The position numbers were made by a program, and so were the translations under genes. The notes below the pieces were generated by a model. It saw only the letters and a list, made by a program, of their open reading frames with translations, was not told the origin of the DNA and did no database searches. From Lewinellaceae bacterium (GTDB lineage: Bacteria > Bacteroidota > Bacteroidia > Chitinophagales > Saprospiraceae), in NCBI GenBank assembly GCA_020636375.1, contig JACJXZ010000006.1, forward strand, positions 124,001-188,000: a stretch of DNA of 64,000 nucleotides, in the 5' to 3' direction. Positions 7,685 to 16,661 of the stretch are shown one piece after another; position 1 is the stretch's first letter, and each line of letters starts with the position of its first letter.

Positions 7685-10483
7685 CTACCGCACCACGAAA
7701 ACCTTTGTTTCCAAACGATCCCCGGCAGTCAGTTTTACCATATAAGTGCCGGCAGGCAGGTTGGTATCCAGTTCCAGGCCGTGCCAGCCTTGCAGCTGCG
7801 TTCCTACCCTGCGGGAGAACACCTGCTGGCCGCTCAGGTTGAAGGCCTGCACCACCACTTCCGAAGAGCGGGGCAGCACGTAGCTGAGCATCAGCAGCCC
7901 GTCGGTCGGGTTGGGGGCAATGCGGAGGTTGAGTTCGCCGGGGGAAGCCAACTCTCCGGTGCCCACCGAATAATCGATCGGCTCGGAGGTGTACAGGCGG
8001 TATTCTCCGGGCTGAAGAGGCAACAACTGGCTGGGCGTATTCACCGTAAACGGCTGCCGGCTGAAGTATTCATGCCAGGTGCCGGCGGAGGGGAATACGC
8101 TGGAGGCGTTAGCGGCGGTAAGCCCCATATTGGCTACTGCGATGACGGTCATGTCCGAACCATACAACTTCACCTTTTTGATCGCCGTGCCCAGGTCCGC
8201 CTCGAAATTCGTCGTATGGAAGGCCGGATAGTTATTGCGCAGGGCGATGAGCTGGCGGGTGACGTTGAACAGGTGGAGGCGGGCTTCGTTCTCAAAATAA
8301 TCCCAGCGGATGGGCTTATTGCCGGTGCGGCACCCGTCGTTGATCGTCCCGTCCAGGCAGTAGTTGATGGAATAATCGTAACCCAGTTCGCCGAACTGCC
8401 AGAGCATCTTCGGCCCGGGGACGGCGTAGAAGAGCGTGCTGAGCGCTTCCACGCGGCTGAGGGCGGTTTCGAAATCGCGGACGTTGTAGCTTCCGCTGGA
8501 GGCGCCGAAGGTGAGGGCCTCGTACATCAGGCGTTCTTCGTCATGGCTTTCTATGTAGGAGAACAAGGCGTAGGGCGTATCGTTCCAGCCGCGGGTTTTA
8601 TAGGAAAGGCCGTTGAGGCTGCCGGTGCCGGCGCGGGCGATGTCCCGGGCAGAGTGGTTCTGGTTGTTCCAAACCATCATGCCTTCCCCGTAGGAAGTCA
8701 GTTCTCTTTCCTCCGCCCAGTCGGCGAAGTGTTCCAGGATAGTATAACTGCCGGAAGAGGTTTCCCACATCACGTCGGCGTAATGTTTGATGATGGCGAT
8801 GCGGCTGGCGTCGTAATTTCCGGCGTGGAAAGGCCCGTTCACGTTTTGCGTCAGCCCTTTGGAGAGGTCGAAGCGGTAGCCGTCCACCCGGAATTCGGCG
8901 AGCCAGTAGCGGATCACCTTATCGATATACCGGCGGGTGGCGGGGCTCTCGTGGTTGATGTCGAGGAAAACGCTGAAGTCGTGGGTGGCCTGCTGGTTCA
9001 GCCAGGGATTGTCGGGAGCAGGGCGGTTGTTGGCGCTGTCCCAGTACAGCGCGCCCAGGGCGCTGGGCAGGTCGATGTGGTTGTACACCACGTCGAGGAT
9101 GACGGCAATATCCCGGGCGTGGCAGTAGTCGATAAAGCGTTTGAATTCCTTGATCGGGCCGTAGTATTTGTCCAGCGCCATATGGAAAGTAGGGTTATAT
9201 CCCCAGCTTTCATTAGCGGCGAACTCGTTGACCGGCATCAGTTCGATGGCATTGACCCCCAGGCGCCGGAGGTATTCCAGCGTATCGATGAGGGTGGTAT
9301 AATCGTGGCGGGCCAGGAAATCGCGCAGCAGGAGTTCGTAAACCACCAGTTCTTCTCTGGGCGGGCGGACGAAGTCGTTGACCTGCCACTCGTACTCCGC
9401 GGCTGCCGGGTCGATCAGGGTGACGACGCCCTGGGCCCCTTCGGGATAATCCGGCAGGTTGGGATAGGTCACTTCAGGAATGAAGGGGTCGTTGCCGGGG
9501 TCCAGGATGAGGGTGCTGTAAGGGTCGGCAACGCGGATATTGCCGTCCACCAGGTACTGGAAAGTAATGGGGCCTTCCTGCGGCAGCCCGTCGATCTCGA
9601 TCCACCAGTGGCCGTCGTCGGTCGGGGCCATCTGATAATCGGTATCCACCTCGTAACCATTGAAGCTGCCCAGCACGAACACATTCCGTTTATTGGGGGC
9701 GAAGAACAGCAGGCTCAGTTTGCCATCCCCGAAAGTGATGCCCGCTTCCAGCCCGGCGGGGGGGGCGGCGGGCGGAATGTCCCGGGCGACAATATAGGTA
9801 AAGGACAGCGTTTCCTCCCCGCTTCCATTATCTACGACGATCTCTACCAGGTGCGTGCCCGTGGCGGCAGCGGTAAGGTTGTAATTCAGGGAAGAACCGG
9901 TTTGCTGAGCGAGCAGGGTGCCGTTGTCATAAACGGAAAAAGAGGATGGCTGAGTGGCCACGACAACCACCGGGATCACCTCGCCGGCCTCTGCGATGAC
10001 CAAAGTGGAGGAGGGGCTTTGCAACAAAGCGCCTCCGTCAAAAACGTCCAGGAAGATATCGCTGCCGCCCGCTGCCCGGCCGGTCTGGCTGCCGTTGGCG
10101 TTGCGGAATACAAAAGCCAGTTGCTGGATCCGCTCTGTGCCGGGAACGCCAAAGTAATCCCGTATAGAAGGCGTAAAAGTATAGCTGTAGAGGTTGTTCT
10201 GACCGTCGACGCGCGTCATGCGCCAGTCGGGGTTGGCCACGCCCCAGGTCGTGGGAACATAACGCCAATCCGAAGAGCCGCTGCTCTGGCTGGTGATCAC
10301 TCCGGTATGGAGATAGACGTCGCAGTTGCAATTTTCCAGCCCTCCGTCCCCTTCGGTAGCGTCGAAGAAGACCGTTACGACTTCATCGGCGGTAGGAGAA
10401 GCCGGTTCGCTGTATACCACCTGCGCCTGCAGGCGGAGCAGGGAAATGCCAAGAAACAAGAATACAAGTAAGTTTCGGTACAT
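7685..10483 (-). CDS. Secreted GH13 alpha-amylase family enzyme with T9SS sorting domain
   Basis: 932 residues from the ATG at 10483 (a GTG lies directly before it). Order: signal peptide (about 1-21); an N-terminal Ig-like region; a CBM48/E-set module (about 265-345, VFVLGSFNGYEVDTDYQM...); the GH13 barrel (about 380-770); a C-terminal beta domain; and a T9SS type A sorting domain (IAPNPTDGLLML ... ETKVFVVR). The catalytic residues are all visible: nucleophile Asp539 in DGYRFDLSKG, acid/base Glu584 in ILEHFAD and transition-state Asp648 in ESHDEERL; region I is DVVYNHIDL. It should hydrolyse alpha-glucans at or outside the cell surface. The CBM48-type module points to branched substrates (glycogen, amylopectin). 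No other starch gene lies next to it; the SusC/SusD pair is 4.5 kb away on the same strand and need not be linked. Confidence 0.92.
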   Translation of the reverse strand: MYRNLLVFLFLGISLLRLQAQVVYSEPASPTADEVVTVFFDATEGDGGLENCNCDVYLHTGVITSQSSGSSDWRYVPTTWGVANPDWRMTRVDGQNNLYSYTFTPSIRDYFGVPGTERIQQLAFVFRNANGSQTGRAAGGSDIFLDVFDGGALLQSPSSTLVIAEAGEVIPVVVVATQPSSFSVYDNGTLLAQQTGSSLNYNLTAAATGTHLVEIVVDNGSGEETLSFTYIVARDIPPAAPPAGLEAGITFGDGKLSLLFFAPNKRNVFVLGSFNGYEVDTDYQMAPTDDGHWWIEIDGLPQEGPITFQYLVDGNIRVADPYSTLILDPGNDPFIPEVTYPNLPDYPEGAQGVVTLIDPAAAEYEWQVNDFVRPPREELVVYELLLRDFLARHDYTTLIDTLEYLRRLGVNAIELMPVNEFAANESWGYNPTFHMALDKYYGPIKEFKRFIDYCHARDIAVILDVVYNHIDLPSALGALYWDSANNRPAPDNPWLNQQATHDFSVFLDINHESPATRRYIDKVIRYWLAEFRVDGYRFDLSKGLTQNVNGPFHAGNYDASRIAIIKHYADVMWETSSGSYTILEHFADWAEERELTSYGEGMMVWNNQNHSARDIARAGTGSLNGLSYKTRGWNDTPYALFSYIESHDEERLMYEALTFGASSGSYNVRDFETALSRVEALSTLFYAVPGPKMLWQFGELGYDYSINYCLDGTINDGCRTGNKPIRWDYFENEARLHLFNVTRQLIALRNNYPAFHTTNFEADLGTAIKKVKLYGSDMTVIAVANMGLTAANASSVFPSAGTWHEYFSRQPFTVNTPSQLLPLQPGEYRLYTSEPIDYSVGTGELASPGELNLRIAPNPTDGLLMLSYVLPRSSEVVVQAFNLSGQQVFSRRVGTQLQGWHGLELDTNLPAGTYMVKLTAGDRLETKVFVVR

Positions 10484-10525
10484 CACTGTTCGATTTAAAT
10501 GGTTTGGAATGGCATGCTGGCACGG

Positions 10526-10550
10526 TAAGTTTTTCGGTCGAAAAAACTTA
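10526..10550. promoter_or_regulatory. Inverted repeat upstream of the GH13 gene
   Basis: TAAGTTTTT and AAAAAACTTA flank a short CGGTCG-like centre, 43 bp upstream of the amylase start codon. It could be an operator for a sugar-responsive repressor. No regulator gene points to it, so the role is inferred from position and symmetry only. Confidence 0.35.
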
Positions 10551-10622
10551 GCGGGCGTCAGTACAGTTCAGCAATAGGTAGGAAAGTATCCTGAGGCAGG
10601 TCCAAAAATAAACAAACCCGAT

Positions 10623-10663
10623 AAAAAAAGAAAGGGGTGGCGGAAAAGAATCCGTCACCCCTT
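10623..10663 (-). terminator. Rho-independent terminator of the RRM gene
   Basis: On the minus strand a GGGGTGACGGA / TCCGCCACCCC stem (one G-U pair) with a short loop is followed by TTTCTTTTTTT. It lies 45 bp behind the stop codon of the RNA-binding protein and separates it from the GH13 gene. Confidence 0.75.
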
Positions 10664-10707
10664 GTCTATTATTCTATTCAAACTTGTAGGAATGTCAGGA
10701 ACAGTAA

Positions 10708-11205
10708 CTAGTAACGGTCCGAATTGTAATTGCCGTCGTTGTAGCTGTCGCGCCGGTCGCGGCGGTTGTAATTGTCGCGGCTATCGCGGCTGTCGCGGCG
10801 GTTGTAATTGTCCCGGCCTCCACCGCCGCCGTAGCTGTCGCGGCGGTTGTAATTGTCCCGGCCTCCGCCGCCGCCGTAGCTGTCCCGGCGGCCGTAGCTG
10901 CTGCCGCCGCTGCCGCCGCCTTCCCGGCGGTTGAAATTGCCGCCGCCCTGGCGCCGGTTGCCGCCCCGCGGTTCGGCTTTCTTGACTACGATCGTGTTGC
11001 CGTCGAGGTCGGAGTCGTTCAATTGTTCGATGGCGGCATAGGCCTCATCGTCATTGGGCATTTCAACAAAGCCAAAGCCTCTGGACTTACCGGTGAAGTG
11101 GTCCATGATGACCTTGGCGGAGTCTACTGCTCCGAAAGATTCAAAAACTTCCCGAAGCGTGTCGCTGTCGGTGTCAAAATTAAGCCTAGCAACAAAAATG
11201 TTCAT
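10708..11205 (-). CDS. RRM RNA-binding protein with Gly/Arg/Tyr-rich tail
   Basis: 165 residues. Residues 1-80 form a complete RNA recognition motif, with RNP2 in IFVARL and RNP1 in KSRGFGFVEM. The tail (about 80-165) is low-complexity. It is made of repeats such as RRDSYGGGGGRDNYN, rich in Gly, Arg, Asp and Tyr, and resembles RGG/RG-rich tails of eukaryotic glycine-rich RNA-binding proteins. Such RRM proteins are common in Bacteroidota and Cyanobacteria and are thought to act as post-transcriptional regulators or RNA chaperones. The gene is monocistronic, with its own terminator and a long AT-rich leader upstream. The repeated tail is encoded by near-identical DNA repeats, so its length may vary between strains. 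Confidence 0.9.
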   Translation of the reverse strand: MNIFVARLNFDTDSDTLREVFESFGAVDSAKVIMDHFTGKSRGFGFVEMPNDDEAYAAIEQLNDSDLDGNTIVVKKAEPRGGNRRQGGGNFNRREGGGSGGSSYGRRDSYGGGGGRDNYNRRDSYGGGGGRDNYNRRDSRDSRDNYNRRDRRDSYNDGNYNSDRY

Positions 11206-11564
11206 TACAAAAAAAATTAATAAGTTAAAAAGTAAAAAAAGGATGCCGGATCAAACGCCTCCGGAAGCGAGCAGCGCTGAAAGCATGCTCACCGTTACGG
11301 CAGCACCCAAGCATAGTCAGGATTTTAACGGGCTTTCTGAAAGGGAAGGTCCCAAAAAATGGCTGGCTAGACTGGGATGGAGGGAGGCCCCGCTCAATTA
11401 CAAGCGTAAGACGTTGTTATTGCTTTATGGTCACATAGCTAAGAATAAAAAAGCCAAAAAGTACTCAATCAAAAAATGGTAACCAAAGGTATGGAAAAAA
11501 GCAGATAAGAGTCAAGAGGTACCGAAAAAAAGTAGGCGCCCGGGACCAAAAAAGCGAAGCGCGC
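11206..11564. other. AT-rich gap, probable 5' leader of the RRM gene
   Basis: This 359-bp stretch lies between the start of the RRM gene and the end of the B3/B4-domain gene. A Lys-rich plus-strand frame of 79 codons (11243-11482) is present. It has no recognisable domain and it overlaps the likely leader of the RRM gene, so it is not called a gene. No convincing promoter or hairpin was found. Confidence 0.4.
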
Positions 11565-12233
11565 CTAAATCCATACCTCGATTTCCTTCCCTGCACAATG
11601 TGTTTCCAGAAGGGTGGCCGTATCCTCCAGCACGGCATCCAGCCCCTGGTGCCCTCCGAAGTTGAAATATACCAATAGTATGCGTACGGATTCGTCCCGG
11701 ACCCGGATCATGGCCCGGGACGAATCGCTGGTCGGGCTGCCAAAGGCGCCCTGTTCATCCCGCAGCACCGGCAGGCCGGCGATGTTGAGCGCCCCCCGGG
11801 CGATGGCCTCATAGGGCTCGCCCTCCCGCCCGATACCCATAGTAATGGGCCCGGCGATGCTGCCGGTATCGTACCCCCCGATCGAGTAATGAGTGGTGAG
11901 GGAGCAAAGGTTGATCACATCAACGACATTACTGATGCGGTACAGACCCTTGCCGCTTACCACCCTTCGAAGCAGCGCCTCCGCACTGGGGCGGTACCGC
12001 CCCGGCTTCTTGCCGGTGGCTTTGTACGCTTCCCGGGCAGACCGGATCCGGGGCAGGCGGCTGATGTCTTCTATGGCAAGAGAGCGGCTGGCCTCCTCGC
12101 AGGCCCGCTCCATCTCCTGCAACAGCCGGGGGCTGGCGGGCGCCACCTGCACCTGCGCGATCAGGCAGCCGGCCTGGAGTTGCGGGCACTTTTCCCGGAG
12201 TTCGGGTTCGATGGTTATGTCGGGGTGGAGCAT
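11565..12233 (-). CDS. B3/B4 (tRNA-binding-like) domain protein
   Basis: 222 residues, matching the length of stand-alone B3/B4-domain proteins. These are related to the editing module of the phenylalanyl-tRNA synthetase beta chain. Typical blocks are visible: RLPRIRSAREAYKATGKKPGRYRPSAEALLRR, of which the AYKATGKKPGRYRPS core is diagnostic, then NVVDVINLCSLTTHYSIGGYD and GSPTSDSSRAMI. In the family this fold may bind tRNA or edit mischarged tRNA; the free-standing version is uncharacterised. It is a single gene on the minus strand. The DNA upstream of its start holds an octamer array. Confidence 0.85.
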   Translation of the reverse strand: MLHPDITIEPELREKCPQLQAGCLIAQVQVAPASPRLLQEMERACEEASRSLAIEDISRLPRIRSAREAYKATGKKPGRYRPSAEALLRRVVSGKGLYRISNVVDVINLCSLTTHYSIGGYDTGSIAGPITMGIGREGEPYEAIARGALNIAGLPVLRDEQGAFGSPTSDSSRAMIRVRDESVRILLVYFNFGGHQGLDAVLEDTATLLETHCAGKEIEVWI

Positions 12234-12330
12234 ATAAGTTGAATGGTTTCTGAAGTAGAACTAAATAGTTGCCTGTTTTTGAACATTCCCAAAGCCAAAC
12301 CGCCCGGCCATCTATCGCCCGCCCCGCCAC

Positions 12331-12378
12331 CAATATAGCAATATATCAATATAGCAATATAGCAATATATCAATATAG
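12331..12378. repeat. 8-bp tandem array, CAATATAG/CAATATAT
   Basis: Six contiguous octamers (CAATATAG, CAATATAT, CAATATAG, CAATATAG, CAATATAT, CAATATAG). They lie behind the stop codon of the universal stress protein gene and upstream of the B3/B4 gene. Confidence 0.85.
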
Positions 12379-12430
12379 AAACAATCCGGCACCCTCACCG
12401 TACCACCAGCAGCGGCACGTGGAAATCAAA

Positions 12431-13279
12431 CTACAGGAGTTGTATGGCGGTACTGCCGAGCAAAACGGCAGGCATGCCGCTGCGCCCTTTGGAACCGATA
12501 ACGATCAGGTCTTTGTTATTATTGACCGCAAAATCGTAAACGGTTTGGGCTACGGTGCGGCCCTTGCTGTAGGTAAATTCACAGGAGATCTCCTTCAGTT
12601 CTTCAGGAAGCGCCTCCCGGAATTTTTTCAGGTCTTTTTTCGCCTGCTCTTCCATCGACTCGCGGAAGCCCTCTACCGGGATATAGGGAAAGTAATGCAT
12701 GGGAATGGTATACACATGCTGGCAGGTGATCCTGGCATCTGCTCCGGAAGCTATTTGGTGGGCAATCTTCAGGGCTTTAGTGGAAGAGGCGGAGAAGTCA
12801 TTCGGTACGAGGAGCCGCTCCATGCGGTGAGGCGCCGTCTCCGGAACCATGAGCAGGTTGCCCCTGAAGGCCGGCAGGCGCAGCATCTTTTCGGCTACCT
12901 GGCCGGAGCCCTGGTAGGAGATCTTCTTTCCGCAGATCACCAGGCCGATGTCGTTTTTATTGGCGACGTTCGTAAGGGCCTGAGCAGTAGAAGCATTGTC
13001 GGTGGCGAGTACTTCCCAGGTGATGTCGTGGCTGTCCGGTTGGAAGTGGAGCTGTACCCGTTCGTTGATCTCCTCGGAAATCAAATCGGGAAGTGGCCGC
13101 TCCAGTTCCGCCATCAGGGACTCCGCTTCTTCCGGGTATTCGAATTTGATGTTGTGGACGAACCAGGCCTGCTCCACCGTGCCCAGCAGTTCACAGAAAT
13201 GGCGGGCATACCGCATCAGCACCTGGTCCATCTGGGTGAGGTCCAGGCATACCAGTATTTTATTGATCTTTGACTTCAT
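12431..13279 (-). CDS. Tandem universal stress protein, C-terminus cut by an in-frame TAG
   Basis: 282 residues holding two UspA domains (about 1-145 and 148-282). The second domain has the ATP-binding type signature VIGSKGRSGMPAVLLGSTAIQLL. Translation stops at TAG (12431-12433). The same frame then continues FDFHVPLLVVR to a TGA at 12395-12397. That stretch matches the last beta strand of UspA proteins (consensus like VPVLVV). The TAG therefore looks like a recent nonsense change, possibly from CAG, or a sequencing error, and it removes 11-12 residues. The start codon at 13279 overlaps the last 20 bp of the BCCT transporter gene, so the two are one transcription unit. A BCCT-Usp pair fits osmotic-stress control of transport; UspA proteins often bind ATP and tune partner transporters. 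Confidence 0.88.
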   Translation of the reverse strand: MKSKINKILVCLDLTQMDQVLMRYARHFCELLGTVEQAWFVHNIKFEYPEEAESLMAELERPLPDLISEEINERVQLHFQPDSHDITWEVLATDNASTAQALTNVANKNDIGLVICGKKISYQGSGQVAEKMLRLPAFRGNLLMVPETAPHRMERLLVPNDFSASSTKALKIAHQIASGADARITCQHVYTIPMHYFPYIPVEGFRESMEEQAKKDLKKFREALPEELKEISCEFTYSKGRTVAQTVYDFAVNNNKDLIVIGSKGRSGMPAVLLGSTAIQLL

Positions 13280-14867
13280 CGGTTTCTTGTTTTGCTTTAG
13301 CCTGGCGCTTGTTGACGAGGCCGCTCAGGATCTGCCGGTACGATTCCTTTTGTTGCCGCCGGGATAGTTGCTGCATCTCGACATACTCTTCCTGAAGGCC
13401 TTTGTAGAGGCTGTAACACATGATGAGGAGTATGATGGCAAACGGCAGCCCGGTGGAAATGGCGGCGGTCTGCAGGGCTTTCAGCCCACCTCCCAGCAGC
13501 AGGGTGGCGGCTACTGCGCCTTCTGATAAGGCCCAGAAGATGCGCTGCCCGACCGGAGCATCGAGCTTGCCGCCGGACGTGATGCTGTCGATGACCAGGG
13601 ATCCGCTGTCGGAAGAGGTGACGAAAAAACTGGTGACCAAAAGGATGCCGGCAATGGAAGTGATGAAGGAAAACGGGAATTGTTCGACCAGGACAAAAAG
13701 GGCCGTGGCAATATTCTCGTTGACCGCCTCAGAGATGTTGCCGATGCCGTTGATCTCCAGGAAAAGTGCCGCCCCCCCGAAAACCGACATCCACAGGAAG
13801 GTCAGCAGGGAGGGCACCAGCAATACTCCCAGGAAAAATTCCCGGACGGTGCGCCCCCTGGAAACCCGGGCAATAAACATACCCACAAAGGGCGACCAGG
13901 ATATCCACCAGGCCCAGTAGAAGACGGTCCAGTCGTTCTGCCAGTTGGTCTGAGCGTAGGTTTCCGACCAGGCGCCAAGGGAAATGAGGTTCTGCACATA
14001 CGCCCCGGTGTTCTGAATGAAGGCATCCATCAGGAAGACGGTAGGCCCCAGAATGAGCATGGCGGCCAGGAAAACCAGCCCCAGGCGCATGTTCAGCTCG
14101 CTCAGCACCCGCACGCCTTTGTCCAGGCCGAGAACGACGGAAATGGTCGCCATTCCGGTGATAACCGTTATCAGCACGACCTGCATGGCTACCGTATCGG
14201 GCGTGCCGAACAGATGGGCCAGGCCGGCCGATATTTGCTGTACGCCAAATCCCAGCGACGTAGCCAGCCCGAAGAGCGTGGCCACCACCGCCACCACATC
14301 GATAATGTCGCCGAATACCCCGTGAATGCGCTCTCCCAGCAGGGGATAAAAAACGGACCGCAGGGTGAGCGGCAGCTTCTTGTTAAAGGTAAAAAAGGCC
14401 AGCGACATGCCCACGATGGCGTAGATGGCCCAGGCGTGCAGGCCATAATGCAGGAAGGTATACTTCATGGCGTTTTTAGCGGCCTGCACATCACTTCCCA
14501 CAGGCACCGGCGGGTTGGAGTAATGCATAATCGGCTCCGCTACGCTGAAGAAGAGCAACCCGATACCCATGCCGGCCGAAAAGAGCATGGCAAACCAGGC
14601 GAACGTGCTGAAGTCGGGCCTGGCTTTCGGCCCGCCCAGCCTTATGCTGCCCATCTTGCTGAATGCGAAATAGAGGGAAAAGGCCAGGAAAATGTTGACG
14701 GACAACACGAGCAACCATCCGGCGTTGGTAGTTATCCCCTCCTGCGTCCGGGTGAAGACCTCTTCCATCGGCTTTCCGATGAGGAGGGTGAGGACGATGA
14801 ACAACAGTATGATGATGGCCGAAGGGTAAAAGACCGGGGCGTGTATGTCGAAGTATTTCTTTTGCAT
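13260..14867 (-). CDS. BCCT family betaine/choline/carnitine transporter
   Basis: 535 residues from the ATG at 14867. In-frame codons further upstream lie inside a palindromic repeat and are unlikely to be coding. There are twelve hydrophobic segments with the family signatures GMGIGLLFFSVAEPIMHY near segment 3 and WAWWISWSPFVGMFIARVSRGR near segment 8, the aromatic betaine-binding box. The family imports glycine betaine, choline or similar quaternary amines with Na+ or H+ for osmoprotection. The charged C-terminal tail (about 490-535, Arg/Lys/Glu/Gln-rich) resembles the osmosensing tails of BetP/BetT. The universal stress protein gene overlaps the 3' end by 20 bp. Confidence 0.92.
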   Translation of the reverse strand: MQKKYFDIHAPVFYPSAIIILLFIVLTLLIGKPMEEVFTRTQEGITTNAGWLLVLSVNIFLAFSLYFAFSKMGSIRLGGPKARPDFSTFAWFAMLFSAGMGIGLLFFSVAEPIMHYSNPPVPVGSDVQAAKNAMKYTFLHYGLHAWAIYAIVGMSLAFFTFNKKLPLTLRSVFYPLLGERIHGVFGDIIDVVAVVATLFGLATSLGFGVQQISAGLAHLFGTPDTVAMQVVLITVITGMATISVVLGLDKGVRVLSELNMRLGLVFLAAMLILGPTVFLMDAFIQNTGAYVQNLISLGAWSETYAQTNWQNDWTVFYWAWWISWSPFVGMFIARVSRGRTVREFFLGVLLVPSLLTFLWMSVFGGAALFLEINGIGNISEAVNENIATALFVLVEQFPFSFITSIAGILLVTSFFVTSSDSGSLVIDSITSGGKLDAPVGQRIFWALSEGAVAATLLLGGGLKALQTAAISTGLPFAIILLIMCYSLYKGLQEEYVEMQQLSRRQQKESYRQILSGLVNKRQAKAKQETDEVKDQ

Positions 14868-14896
14868 ATCGTTCGGGTAACTGCTGTTGCAAAAAC

Positions 14897-15001
14897 GATA
14901 GTACACTGATTTTCTAAGATCTGTTAGGATCTCTTAAGATCTGGCTGCCGGGCCGCGATCTTAAGAGATCCTAAAAAATCTTAACCGATCAGTGTACTAT
15001 C
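14897..15001. repeat. Palindromic dispersed repeat, family D, copy 1
   Basis: The ends are GATAGTACACTGAT and ATCAGTGTACTATC, a perfect 14-bp inversion. Internally, GGATCTCTTAAGATC mirrors GATCTTAAGAGATCC. A related copy lies at 61700-61807. It sits between SusD and the BCCT transporter and could act as a bidirectional transcription end. Confidence 0.75.
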
Positions 15002-15022
15002 CTGTCCAGGGCAGGAATAATT

Positions 15023-16513
15023 TTACTGCACCAGCCACATCGCCGCGTTCTGCGAGTTGGACCCGCCGAGGCGGCCCACCGCCTCCCGGTAGCTGGCGGC
15101 GTTGAGGCTCTGCTCTTCGCCCGGATACAGGAAACGGAGCGGCAGGTTGCCGTCGTTCAGGTTATCGCAGGCCGGGCCCAGGAAGGGAATGCCGGCCCAG
15201 GACAGGCCGCTCTCGAAGTACCAGCGCCGCACCTCAAAGTAAGGTTCCAGGCCGTGGAAGAACAGGGCCAGCCACTTCTGCTCCCAGATGTCGGTTTCCT
15301 TTTCATAGGCAACGCCGGAATTTTGGTAGAAATCATCGAAGCTGCTCCAGCCGAAAGGTTCGGGGTCAACCTGGTGGTAGGCCATGGAAGCTTCGATGCC
15401 GGCCCGGTAGTGGGCCTCGATGCCGTCGGCGATCCACCCTTTGGCGGCCGCCTCTGCCAGCAGGAACTCCACCTCGGCATAAGTCATCAGGATGCCTTCC
15501 GCCATAGGCAGCCCCAGCTCGCCGGCCGTGGTTTGATCCGCGTCGTTGAAGTACTGCGCTCCCAGGCGGGAACCCGATTTGCTGCAGTTGGCCGTGTTGG
15601 AGCCGTTCACGGCGCCCGAAAAGGAGGCGCCGGCGTTGTATTCGTCGTTATCCGGCCGGGCATAGCGCATCAGGCGGGGGTCGCCGTAGGCCTCCATGAC
15701 GTCCAGCGCCGTGCGGCTGAAGGCCACCGCATCGAAGTCGCCGGTTTTGAGCGGGATGAGGGGGTACTGGTTCGGGAAGCCGCCGAGGTAGGTCAGCGTG
15801 GCGTTGTCGCCGTTGCCGCTCATAATGTCGCCGCCGTTGACGATGGCGGCAAAACGGCTGCCGGCGTCCCCGATCTGGTTGCCGGCTGTCATCAGCAGGC
15901 GCAGGCGGAGGGAGTTGGCCAGTTTCCTCCATCGGTCGGCGTCGGCGTTGAGGAGGATATCGCCGGTGATAGTACCGGAGGTGCCGTCCGCCAGCAGGCT
16001 GCCGGCCCGGGCAAGCTCATCGAGCAGGCCGCTGTAGATGTCCTCCTGGAGATCGTAAACCGGCGTGAAGACATTGTCAGCACCCTGGATGGCATCGGAG
16101 TAAGGAATGTCGCCGTAGGCATTGGTCAGCGTGGCGAATATCCAGGACCGCAGGACGATGGCCACGCCCTGCAGCTTTTCGTTGCCTGCTTCCAGGGCGA
16201 TTTCTTCTACGGCATAAATATCGGTGAGGCTCTCGTAAAGGCCCTCCCAAACAGTAGGGAAGGCGTTCCAGTTGTAGGCGTCCACTTCCGTCCGCAGGGT
16301 CTTGGCGGTCAACTGGGCGGCGTTGTTGCCCAGCAGGAACGACTCGGTGACCATGGTGTTCATGCTGCTGCGGATGGCTGAGGCCAGCAGCACGTCCGGC
16401 GAGACGGTGGTCGGCTCGTTCGGGTTTTCGTTTAATTCGTCGAATTGCTCGCAGGACAGGAGGAAGAGCATCCCGGCCAGGGCGAAAAGGGATAAGGATT
16501 TATATAATTTCAT
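15023..16513 (-). CDS. SusD/RagB-like outer-membrane lipoprotein (SusD-like_2 type)
   Basis: 496 residues. The signal peptide ends in a lipobox (FLLSC, Cys21), so the protein is surface-lipidated. The NENPNEPTTVSPDVLLASAI block just after the Cys, and the C-terminal ELGLPMAEGILMTYAEVEFLLAEAA region, are typical of the SusD-like_2 family. SusD proteins lid the SusC channel and bind its nutrient (glycans or peptides). The SusC partner is directly upstream on the same strand (148 bp away), so the two form one operon. No glycosidase lies inside the unit, so the substrate cannot be guessed. Confidence 0.93.
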   Translation of the reverse strand: MKLYKSLSLFALAGMLFLLSCEQFDELNENPNEPTTVSPDVLLASAIRSSMNTMVTESFLLGNNAAQLTAKTLRTEVDAYNWNAFPTVWEGLYESLTDIYAVEEIALEAGNEKLQGVAIVLRSWIFATLTNAYGDIPYSDAIQGADNVFTPVYDLQEDIYSGLLDELARAGSLLADGTSGTITGDILLNADADRWRKLANSLRLRLLMTAGNQIGDAGSRFAAIVNGGDIMSGNGDNATLTYLGGFPNQYPLIPLKTGDFDAVAFSRTALDVMEAYGDPRLMRYARPDNDEYNAGASFSGAVNGSNTANCSKSGSRLGAQYFNDADQTTAGELGLPMAEGILMTYAEVEFLLAEAAAKGWIADGIEAHYRAGIEASMAYHQVDPEPFGWSSFDDFYQNSGVAYEKETDIWEQKWLALFFHGLEPYFEVRRWYFESGLSWAGIPFLGPACDNLNDGNLPLRFLYPGEEQSLNAASYREAVGRLGGSNSQNAAMWLVQ

Positions 16514-16559
16514 GGTTTGTTTTTTTAGGTCAAGGAACGGATAGGAACGGAAAGGGGAT

Positions 16560-16655
16560 TAGGGTTATTCGTTATTGGTTATTGGTTATTGGTGCGCTGG
16601 AAATAACCAATAACCTGCCCGGATCTCTCAGAGCCGTTAATAACCAATAACCCCT
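16560..16655. repeat. Heptamer array with inverted mirror (GGTTATT)
   Basis: GGTTATT units on the left and AATAACC units on the right form a potential hairpin in the SusC-SusD gap, directly behind the SusC stop codon. It may lower SusD expression or stabilise the SusC message; this is inference. Confidence 0.6.
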
Positions 16656-16661
16656 CACCCC

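Noticed and set aside
7523..10471. Very long plus-strand frame (982 codons) opposite the amylase gene
   Set aside because: It mirrors the GH13 gene; the residue mix is an antisense product of GC-rich third positions and no domain is visible. The opposite strand has a complete enzyme with all catalytic residues.
11243..11482. 79-codon Lys-rich plus-strand frame
   Set aside because: It has no domain, no promoter, and lies in the AT-rich leader of the RRM gene, where chance frames are expected.
12331..12378. CRISPR array
   Set aside because: The 8-bp units are contiguous with no spacers and no cas genes; the other octamer arrays fail for the same reason.
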